Assembly (NCBI RefSeq): GCF_003205295.1
Contig: NZ_QJRP01000042.1
Span: 1 to 38,266 of the forward strand
Length of the DNA stretch: 38,266 bases
Source of the DNA: Pseudomonas mosselii
Lineage (GTDB): Bacteria > Pseudomonadota > Gammaproteobacteria > Pseudomonadales > Pseudomonadaceae
Reading direction: 5' to 3'
Shown one piece after another: positions 8,452 to 17,484 of the stretch. The notes under the pieces are model-generated. The model ran no database searches. It saw nothing but the letters and a program-made list of their open reading frames with translations, and was not told the DNA's origin. The translations under genes and the position numbers were made by a program. Each line of letters starts with the position of its first letter. The first letter of the stretch is position 1.

Positions 8452-8916
8452 ATGCGTAAATCCGCTTTGCTGCTGGCCAGCTTCACCACCGTGTCGCTGC
8501 TGCTGGGCGGCTGCCAGTCGTCGCTGACCGGCGACAGCTACTCCCGTGATGAGGCCCGCCGCGTGCAGACCGTGCGCATGGGCACCATCGAATCCCTGCG
8601 TCCGGTGAAGATCGAAGGCACCAAGACGCCGATCGGCGGTGGTGCCGGTGCCATCGTCGGTGGCGTCGCCGGTAGCGCCATCGGTGGTGGCCGTGGCAGC
8701 ATCGTCGCTGCGGTGATCGGTGCCGTGGCCGGTGGCCTGGCAGGTTCGGCCGCCGAAGAAGGCCTGACCCGCACCCAGGGCGTCGAGATCACCGTGCGTG
8801 AAGACGATGGCAGCATGCGTGCCTACGTGCAGCAAGTGCAGCAGAACGAAATCTTCCGTGTTGGCGAGCGCGTGCGCATCATGACTGTCGATGGCACCAG
8901 CCGCGTCACTCACTGA
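8452..8916 (+). CDS. Glycine-zipper outer-membrane lipoprotein (SlyB/17-kDa antigen type)
   Basis: This is a 154-residue lipoprotein. The signal peptide ends with the lipobox LLGGC (C21). The middle (about 64-105) is a glycine-zipper double transmembrane-like segment with repeated GGGAGAIVGGVAGSAIGGG and GAVAGGLAGSAAEEG patterns, as in SlyB, Pcp and rickettsial 17-kDa antigens. The C-terminal 45 residues form a small beta domain (VEITVREDDGSMRAYVQQ... FRVGERVRIM) that is standard for this family. It probably contributes to outer-membrane integrity. Family members are often under stress or Mg2+ control, but no regulatory site was identified here. GGAG lies 9 nt before the ATG at 8452. A strong bidirectional terminator follows. 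Confidence 0.88.
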   Translation: MRKSALLLASFTTVSLLLGGCQSSLTGDSYSRDEARRVQTVRMGTIESLRPVKIEGTKTPIGGGAGAIVGGVAGSAIGGGRGSIVAAVIGAVAGGLAGSAAEEGLTRTQGVEITVREDDGSMRAYVQQVQQNEIFRVGERVRIMTVDGTSRVTH

Positions 8917-8930
8917 TCACCGCACAAAAG

Positions 8931-8968
8931 AAACCCCGAACCGGCCTGGCCTGTTCGGGGTTTTCTTT
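8931..8968. terminator. Bidirectional intrinsic terminator
   Basis: CCCCGAAC (8934-8941) pairs perfectly with GTTCGGGG (8953-8960) around an 11-nt loop. It is preceded by AAAAGAAA and followed by TTTTCTTTT, so it can act on both strands. It ends the lipoprotein gene (+) and the flavoprotein gene (-), which converge here. Confidence 0.93.
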
Positions 8969-8987
8969 TGCTTGCCCCGCAGTGGGA

Positions 8988-10595
8988 TTACAGGCCGAGC
9001 ATGTCCCGCGCCACCGCCTCGGCGATACGGATGCCATCCACGCCCGCCGACAGAATGCCGCCAGCGTAGCCCGCGCCTTCGCCCGCCGGGAACAGGCCCT
9101 TGAGGTTGAGGCTCTGGAAGCTGGCATCACGGGTGATGCGCAGCGGCGATGAGGTGCGGGTCTCGATCCCGGTCAGTACCGCATCGTGCAGGTTGTAACC
9201 CTTGATCTGGCGGTCGAAGGCCGGCAGCGCCTCACGGATCGCCTCGATGGCGAAGTCCGGCAGGCTCGGGGCCAGGTCGCCCAGGGTCACGCCCGGCTTG
9301 TAGGACGGCTCGACGCTGCCCAACGCGGTGGACGGGCGGCCGGCGACGAAGTCGCCCACCAACTGCGCGGGAGCCTGGTAGTTGCTACCGCCCATCACGT
9401 AGGCATGAGCTTCCAGGCGCTCTTGCAGCTCGATGCCGGCCAGCGGGCCACCCGGGTAGTCGCGCTCGGGGTCGATGCCGACGACGATGCCGGAGTTGGC
9501 GTTGCGCTCATTACGCGAGTACTGGCTCATGCCGTTGGTGACCACGCGCCCCGGTTCGCTGGTGGCGGCGACCACGGTGCCACCCGGGCACATGCAGAAG
9601 CTGTAGACCGAACGGCCGTTCTTGGCGTGGTGCACCAGCTTGTAGTCGGCGGCGCCGAGCTTCGGGTGGCCGGCGTACTTGCCCAGGCGTGCCTTGTCGA
9701 TCAGCGACTGCGGGTGTTCGATACGGAAACCGACCGAGAACGGCTTGGCCTCCATGAATACACCCTTGGCATGCAGCATGCGGAAAGTGTCGCGGGCGCT
9801 GTGACCCAGGGCAAGGACCACATGTCGCGAGTGCAGCTGTTCGCCGCTCTGCAGCACCACGCCGGTGAGCTGTTCGCCGTCGACCAGCAGGTCGGTGACC
9901 TTCTGCTCGAAGCGCACCTCGCCGCCCAGGGTGATGATTTCTTCACGCATCTTCTCGACCATGCTGGTCAGGCGGAAGGTACCGATGTGCGGCTTGTTGA
10001 TGTAGAGGATCTCGTCCGGCGCGCCGGCCTTGACGAACTCTTCCAGCACCTTGCGGCCGTGGTGGTTCGGGTCCTTGATCTGGCTGTACAGCTTGCCGTC
10101 GGAGAAGGTGCCGGCGCCGCCTTCGCCGAACTGCACGTTGGACTCGGGGTTGAGTACGCTCTTGCGCCACAGGCCCCAGGTGTCCTTGGTGCGCTGGCGC
10201 ACTTCCTTGCCGCGCTCGAGCACGATCGGCTTGAAGCCCATCTGTGCCAACAGCAGCCCGGCGAAGATACCGCAGGGACCGAAGCCGACCACGATCGGCC
10301 GCTGCGTCAGGTCGGCCGGGGCTTGGCCTACGAACTTGTAGCTGACGTCCGGGGCCACGCCGATCTTGGCGTCGCCTTCGAATCGGCGCAGCAGCTCGGC
10401 TTCGTTGCTGGTTTCAAGGTCGATGGTGTAGATGAACAGCAACTCGCTGTTCTTCTTGCGCGCATCGTAGCTGCGCTTGAACAGGGTGAAGCCGAGCAGT
10501 TGCTCATCGCTGATGCCCAGGCGCTGGACGATGGCGGCGCGCAATTCGTCGTCGGAATGATCCAGGGGCAGCTTCAGTTCGGTGATTCGTAGCAT
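8988..10595 (-). CDS. FAD-dependent dehydrogenase, COG2509-type flavoprotein
   Basis: This 535-residue predicted flavoprotein has an N-terminal domain of about 90 residues (LKLPLDHSDDEL... LFKRSYDARKK). A Rossmann FAD motif follows (VVGFGPCGIFAGLLLAQMG, glycines 104, 106 and 109, with the strand-end acid in VLERG). Further landmarks are FGEGGAGTFSDGKLYS near 155-170, CPGGTVV near 340 and the C-terminal FAD-contact GLFPAGEGAGYAGGILSAGVDG. This layout is that of the widespread but poorly characterised COG2509 family. The reaction and substrate are unknown. An upstream ATG at 10619 adds eight residues. I prefer 10595 because MLRITELKLPLDHS is the usual N-terminus, although neither start has a strong ribosome-binding site. 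It is probably transcribed alone. Confidence 0.85.
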   Translation of the reverse strand: MLRITELKLPLDHSDDELRAAIVQRLGISDEQLLGFTLFKRSYDARKKNSELLFIYTIDLETSNEAELLRRFEGDAKIGVAPDVSYKFVGQAPADLTQRPIVVGFGPCGIFAGLLLAQMGFKPIVLERGKEVRQRTKDTWGLWRKSVLNPESNVQFGEGGAGTFSDGKLYSQIKDPNHHGRKVLEEFVKAGAPDEILYINKPHIGTFRLTSMVEKMREEIITLGGEVRFEQKVTDLLVDGEQLTGVVLQSGEQLHSRHVVLALGHSARDTFRMLHAKGVFMEAKPFSVGFRIEHPQSLIDKARLGKYAGHPKLGAADYKLVHHAKNGRSVYSFCMCPGGTVVAATSEPGRVVTNGMSQYSRNERNANSGIVVGIDPERDYPGGPLAGIELQERLEAHAYVMGGSNYQAPAQLVGDFVAGRPSTALGSVEPSYKPGVTLGDLAPSLPDFAIEAIREALPAFDRQIKGYNLHDAVLTGIETRTSSPLRITRDASFQSLNLKGLFPAGEGAGYAGGILSAGVDGIRIAEAVARDMLGL

Positions 10596-10698
10596 GGCAG
10601 GGTCCAGTATCCCGGCCATGGGCGGCCGGCGGCTTTACACAAACCGCCAAGTATAAGCTGTTAGCCGCCCCGACTGGCAGGATAAAAGCGCCTGGCGA

Positions 10699-11376
10699 TC
10701 AGAGGTCGCGGGCGCCGCCGTAGTAGGCGCAGCCCTGCAGGGTCTTGCCGTCGATGCGCAGTTCGGCCTTGAGGTGGCGGATGGCCCCGGTGGCACCGTC
10801 GATACAGCGTTGCGGCGCGACCCACAGCTCGACGCGCTGGCCGTTGGCCTCGCTGGACAGGCTCAGGCCGCCGCCGGGCATTGCCTCTTCCAGGTAAGGC
10901 AGCGCCAGCGGATCCTGGCCGATGCGGTTGAGCACCATGCCCTTGCCGCTGGCCTTGATGTCCCAGTCCGGCTCGTGGCCGCCGGCACGCAGGGTCAGTT
11001 GCTTGAAGTTCGGGTCTTCGCAGCCGGAATATTCGGAGGTTTCGAGGCGGTACAGGCGGGTCACGTCGAGCTGGCCGTCGCTGCCGGCCTGCTTGCTGCC
11101 GGTCATGCGCGCGCGGACGTCGGCGAACAGCTTGTCACCGGCGTCGTCGGCCAGGTTGGCCGCTTCCTGCAGGATGCCGGTCGCGGCGGCGTCGTTGACG
11201 ATGAAGCGGCGGCTTTCGCTGCAGGGCTTGAACAGGAGATGGCCGCCGGCCGCGCTCAGTTCGCCTTGCATGCGGGTGGTGCCCAGGTTCGGGTCTACCG
11301 GTTTTTCGGCCAGCATCTGGCAGCCGGTGAACAGCGGCAGCAAGGCGGTGAGCAGCAGGGAAGGGGTGAGGCGCAT
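10699..11376 (-). CDS. COG3650-type lipoprotein of unknown function
   Basis: This 225-residue lipoprotein has a signal sequence with lipobox LFTGC (C19). The mature protein has an N-terminal segment with MQGELSAAGGHLLFKPCSESRRF. Its C-terminal domain begins LRAGGHEPDWDIKASG, which fits the G-[NH]-E-P-x-W signature of the COG3650/META-like domains. Cysteines at KPC, SGC, QRC and QGC could form two disulfides in the periplasm. GGAG lies 8 nt before the chosen ATG at 11376. A longer frame from 11415 would place 13 residues before the signal peptide and is rejected. The role is unknown. Related lipoproteins are often annotated as envelope or copper-stress proteins, but nothing in the sequence proves that. 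Confidence 0.75.
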   Translation of the reverse strand: MRLTPSLLLTALLPLFTGCQMLAEKPVDPNLGTTRMQGELSAAGGHLLFKPCSESRRFIVNDAAATGILQEAANLADDAGDKLFADVRARMTGSKQAGSDGQLDVTRLYRLETSEYSGCEDPNFKQLTLRAGGHEPDWDIKASGKGMVLNRIGQDPLALPYLEEAMPGGGLSLSSEANGQRVELWVAPQRCIDGATGAIRHLKAELRIDGKTLQGCAYYGGARDL

Positions 11377-11453
11377 GGGGCGGGCTCCGGGAGACTTTGC
11401 AGAATAACGGGCCACGGTACCGAGGCTGGGCGGTGATCACAAGTGGGCCGTGT

Positions 11454-11551
11454 GTCGGCCCTTTCGCGGGTAAACCCGCTCCCACAGGTTCACCACCACC
11501 CTTGTATGCAGTGATGTACCTGTGGGAGCGGGTTTACCCGCGAAGAGGCCG
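11454..11551. repeat. REP pair (GCGGGTAAACCCGCTCCCAC type)
   Basis: Two inverted copies of TCGCGGGTAAACCCGCTCCC (plus ACAGGT) lie at about 11463-11490 and 11517-11544, flanked by GGCC. A 27-bp spacer separates them. The element lies upstream of the COG3650 lipoprotein gene and downstream of the braG terminator, and is a different sub-family from the pair at 7967-8069. Confidence 0.9.
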
Positions 11552-11582
11552 GCATAGGCGATATATTCCTGGCAGGCAGAAA

Positions 11583-11605
11583 AAAGGGCCTTGCGAAGGC
11601 CCTTT
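11583..11605 (-). terminator. Intrinsic terminator of the bra operon
   Basis: AAAGGGCCTT and AAGGCCCTTT pair perfectly around GCG. On the minus strand the stem is followed by a run of six T, just 6 nt beyond the braG stop codon. Confidence 0.93.
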
Positions 11606-11611
11606 GATCAT

Positions 11612-12313
<702 letters not shown>

Positions 12314-13077
12314 TTACGCCTCCCCCAGGTAGGCCTTGATCACATCAGGGTTGCCGCGGATCTCGTCCGGCGTGCCGTCGGCCAGGGGCGTGCCCTGGTT
12401 GATCACCACGATGTGGTCGGAAATGCTCATCACCAGCTTCATGTCGTGCTCGATCAGCAGCACGGTCACGTTGTGGGATTCGCGCAGGTAGGCGATGAGG
12501 GCCTTGAGGTCCTCGGTCTCCTTGGGGTTCAGGCCTGCGGCCGGTTCGTCGAGCATGATGATCCGCGGTTGGGTCATCATGCAGCGGGCGATTTCCAGGC
12601 GCCGTTGCTGGCCGTAGGCGAGGGTGCCGGCGGTACGGTTGGCGAACTCGGTCAGGTTGACCTTCTCCAGCCAGTACTGCGCGCGCTCCATGGCCTCCTT
12701 CTCGCTGCGGCGAAAACCCGGGGTCTTGAACAGGCCGGCGAAGAAGTTGGTGTTCAGGTGACGGTGCTGGGCGATCAGCAGGTTTTCCAGCGCGGTCATC
12801 TCCTTGAACAGGCGCACGTTCTGGAAGGTCCGCACCACGCCCTTGCGGGCGATCTGATGGCCGGCCAGGCCCTGGATCGGCTGGCCGTCGAGCAGGATGG
12901 TGCCGCCGCTGGGCTTGTAGAAGCCGGTGAGGCAGTTGAATACGGTGGTCTTGCCGGCACCGTTCGGGCCGATCAATGCCACCACCTGTTTTTCCTTGAC
13001 GGTCAGGCCCACGCCGTTGACCGCCAACAAGCCGCCGAAGCGCATGCTCAGGCCGCTGACTTGCAGAATTTCGCGGC

Positions 13078-13081
<4 letters not shown>
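12314..13081 (-). CDS. braF: Branched-chain amino-acid ABC transporter, ATP-binding protein LivG/BraF
   Basis: This 255-residue ATPase of the LIV/Bra importer has Walker A GPNGAGKTT at about 38-46. LAYGQQRRLEIARCM takes the place of the classical LSGGQ signature, as in LivG proteins, and Walker B IIMLDEPAAGLNP follows. The long insertion between Walker A and the signature (RHLNTNFFAGLFKTPGFRRSEKEA) is characteristic of the LivG/BraF subfamily. The start overlaps the stop of braE by an ATGA (13078-13081), and the stop abuts braG, which shows a tightly coupled polycistron. Confidence 0.95.
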
Positions 13082-15254
<2,173 letters not shown>

Positions 15255-15441
15255 TACAGCGCTCCTAAAAACCTGATTTGCATTTCTCTGGCGGGGGACG
15301 ACCCCGGCCCATGTTCTCGTGGTCTACGCCACGTGATCTTGTGCGGGCACAACCAGGAAACCGCGGGTGACGGTTTTAAGATTTTCAGGTGAACCGGCTC
15401 CCGGATCGCGGGAATCAGGTCCATAGAACCTCGTAAAACAA

Positions 15442-15465
15442 AGCCCACTGCTCGCACAGTGGGCT
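15442..15465 (-). terminator. Hairpin between braC and braD (attenuating terminator)
   Basis: AGCCCACTG and CAGTGGGCT pair perfectly around six bases. On the minus strand the stem is followed by TTGTTTT, 25 nt past the braC stop. Since braD-G share strand and function, partial read-through here would set the ratio of binding protein to permease. The rest of the 236-bp spacer also holds a small stem CGTGG/CCACG (15318-15333) and no gene. Confidence 0.8.
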
Positions 15466-15490
15466 TCTCGGTCAGCTATTAGTCACGCAG

Positions 15491-16606
15491 TTACTGAGGG
15501 GAGACTTCGGTCTTCGGCTTGCCGAAGTGCCATTCGTAGACCACGAACTTGAAGTCTTTCAGGTCGCCCTTGGCGTCGTAGGACAGGTCACCGGTCGGGG
15601 TCTTGAAGGTGCCGGCGTGGATGGCGGCAGCCACCTTGTCGGTGTCTTCGGACTTGGCGGCCTTGATGCCTTCGGCGATCAGCTGGACAGCCGAGTAGGC
15701 CGGGAATACGAACGGACCGCTCGGGTCCTTGCCATCGGCCTTGATGGCGTCGACGATGGCCTTGTTCGCAGGGTCGGCGTCGAACGACTTCGGCAGGGTG
15801 ACCAGCAGGCCTTCGGAGGCGCCCTGGGCGATCTGCGAGATGGAGTCGTTACCCACGCCTTCCGGACCCATGAACTTGGCTTTCAGGCCCTTCTCTTGCG
15901 CCTGGCGCAGGATCAGGCCCAGCTCCGGGTGGTAGCCGCCGTAGTAGACGAAGTCGACGTTGTTCTGCTTGAGCTTCTGGATGATCGAGGAGAAGTCCTT
16001 GTCACCAGCGTTCAGGCCTTCGAAGACGGCGACCTTGGTGCCTTTCTTCTCGAGGGTGGTCTTGACCGCGGTGGCGATGCCTTCGCCGTACTGCTGCTTG
16101 TCGTGCAGGACCGCAACGACCTTCGGTTTGACGTGGTCTGCGATGTAGTTGCCAGCGGCCGGGCCCTGGGCGCTGTCCAGGCCGATGGTACGGAAGACCA
16201 TCTTGTAGCCACGCGCGGTGATGTCCGGGGAAGTGGCGGCGGGGGTGATCATGATCACGCCTTCGTCTTCGTAGATGTCGGACGCAGGCTGGGTGGAGCT
16301 GGAGCACAGGTGGCCGATCACGTACTTGACGCCATCGTTGACCACTTTGTTGGCGACGGCCACGGCCTGTTTAGGGTCGCACGCGTCGTCGTATTCCTTG
16401 GCTTCGAGCATCTTGCCATCGACGCCGCCCTTGGCGTTGATGTCCTTGATGGCCTGTTTGGCGCCGACGAACTGCATGTCGCCGTACTGGGTCACCGGCC
16501 CGGTCTTTGGACCGGCGATGCCGATCTTGATGGTGTCGGCGGCAAACGAATGGCTGGCGACTCCGGCCAGAACCATCGCGGCAAACAGCTTGGAAATCTT
16601 GATCAT
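15491..16606 (-). CDS. braC: Branched-chain amino-acid ABC transporter, periplasmic binding protein LivK/BraC
   Basis: This 371-residue solute-binding protein of the Leu/Ile/Val/Ala/Thr-binding type has a Sec signal peptide spanning residues 1-22 (ending SHSFA before AD). The mature start ADTIKIGIAGPKTGPVTQYGD is a hallmark of BraC/LivJ/LivK. A conserved disulfide pair is likely between the Cys of DDACDPKQA and that of GHLCSSSTQ, and the SSSTQPAS loop contributes ligand contacts. GGAG lies 5 nt before the ATG. A TATAAG element (complement of 16633-16638) could be the -10, with no convincing -35. A 16-bp perfect palindrome lies about 120 bp upstream. braC is the first gene of the bra locus. 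Confidence 0.96.
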   Translation of the reverse strand: MIKISKLFAAMVLAGVASHSFAADTIKIGIAGPKTGPVTQYGDMQFVGAKQAIKDINAKGGVDGKMLEAKEYDDACDPKQAVAVANKVVNDGVKYVIGHLCSSSTQPASDIYEDEGVIMITPAATSPDITARGYKMVFRTIGLDSAQGPAAGNYIADHVKPKVVAVLHDKQQYGEGIATAVKTTLEKKGTKVAVFEGLNAGDKDFSSIIQKLKQNNVDFVYYGGYHPELGLILRQAQEKGLKAKFMGPEGVGNDSISQIAQGASEGLLVTLPKSFDADPANKAIVDAIKADGKDPSGPFVFPAYSAVQLIAEGIKAAKSEDTDKVAAAIHAGTFKTPTGDLSYDAKGDLKDFKFVVYEWHFGKPKTEVSPQ

Positions 16607-16963
16607 AGTGCTCCACTCATTCTGTTGTAATTCTTATAGTCCTGAGGCCAGGGCTACAGACCGGGCGGGATTTCGGCCTGGCTACGCCATGCCGTAAGCC
16701 CACCTTCCCCCGGAACATGTCCCGGAACTGTACCGGTACAGTGTAGAGCGCTGTCCGAGCGCTTGAAAAGCGGGCGAAAAGCGTCTGTTTCGAGGGGTGT
16801 CGCCTGGTCGACATAAAGATACAGAAAAGCGCCATCACTTTGCCGGTATCCGCGGCCCGCCCCCACAAGTTCGGGCCTGATCGACCAAATTACGTATTTG
16901 AAACCAGGTTTTTCTGCAAAAATGCCGGCCTTTTTGTTGGACGATCTTTGCGCAGGTAAACCC
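16607..16963. other. Divergent intergenic region braC / DUF2288 gene
   Basis: This is 357 bp without a supportable gene. It contains a possible -10 for braC, the 16-bp palindrome at 16727-16742, and an AT-richer stretch at about 16890-16940 just before the DUF2288 gene. I see no tRNA, sRNA-like terminator or conserved small frame. Confidence 0.6.
16727..16742. promoter_or_regulatory. 16-bp perfect palindrome upstream of braC, candidate operator
   Basis: ACTGTACCGGTACAGT is identical to its reverse complement over all 16 bases. It lies about 120 bp upstream of the braC start and 222 bp upstream of the divergent DUF2288 gene. The central CG fits LacI-type operators, but the regulator cannot be named from sequence alone. 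Confidence 0.6.
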
Positions 16964-17269
16964 ATGACTGATCAAGTAAGCACCCTCTATGCCAAATTGC
17001 TCGGCGAGACCGCCGTCATCGAGTGGAAAGCCCTGGAGCGTTTCTGGGCCAAGGGTGACCTGATTTGGGTCGACCCCAGCCTCGACCTGATCACCGTTGC
17101 CGAGGCGATGGCCGAGAATCGCGGCGAGATCTTTGCCAAGTGGCGTAGTGATGGCACTGTCGGGCCGGTTTCCGCCGAGCAGGCGCTCGACCTGCAAACC
17201 CGCGATCCAGAGATCTGGGCGGTGGTGGTTTCGCCGTTCATCGTGATCCAGGCGAAGAAAGCGGAATAA
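16964..17269 (+). CDS. DUF2288 family protein
   Basis: This 101-residue soluble protein begins MTDQVSTLYAKLLGETAVIEWKALERF and contains WVDPSLDLITVAEAMAENR and the C-terminal WAVVVSPFIVIQ, which I recognise as the layout of the uncharacterised DUF2288 family. It is acidic, has no signal or membrane segment and is probably cytoplasmic. The ATG at 16964 has an AGG seven bases upstream, and the 22 residues that a longer frame would add are not family-like. It is divergent from braC and convergent with the tubulin-like gene across a REP pair. Function is unknown. Confidence 0.85.
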   Translation: MTDQVSTLYAKLLGETAVIEWKALERFWAKGDLIWVDPSLDLITVAEAMAENRGEIFAKWRSDGTVGPVSAEQALDLQTRDPEIWAVVVSPFIVIQAKKAE

Positions 17270-17414
17270 GCGCGCGCTTTTTTAGTGCGCAAAAACGCGC
17301 AGACGCCTCGCGCTGGTGCGCATTGACGCTCACGTAAGGTGGAAGTTGGTAACAGTGGCGGGGTGATTTGGCGGGGCGGTAACAGTTTACGGGATGCGTA
17401 ATACGGCCGAAATG

Positions 17415-17479
17415 ATCGCGGGGCAAGCCCGCTCCCACGAGGATTGTGCATCCTTGTGGGAGCGGGCTTGCCCCGCGAT
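17415..17479. repeat. REP pair (GCGGGGCAAGCCCGCTCCCAC type)
   Basis: ATCGCGGGGCAAGCCCGCTC (plus CCAC) at 17415-17438 is repeated perfectly inverted at 17456-17479 with a 17-bp spacer, so it can form a 24-bp stem. It ends six bases before the tubulin-like stop codon and may serve as that gene's 3' end. Confidence 0.92.
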
Positions 17480-17484
17480 GGTTT

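Noticed and set aside
16727..16742. Palindrome ACTGTACCGGTACAGT read as LexA box or lux box
   Set aside because: LexA needs CTG-N10-CAG and this site has CTG-N8-CAG. The lux box is a 20-bp element with different ends. The spacing fits neither.
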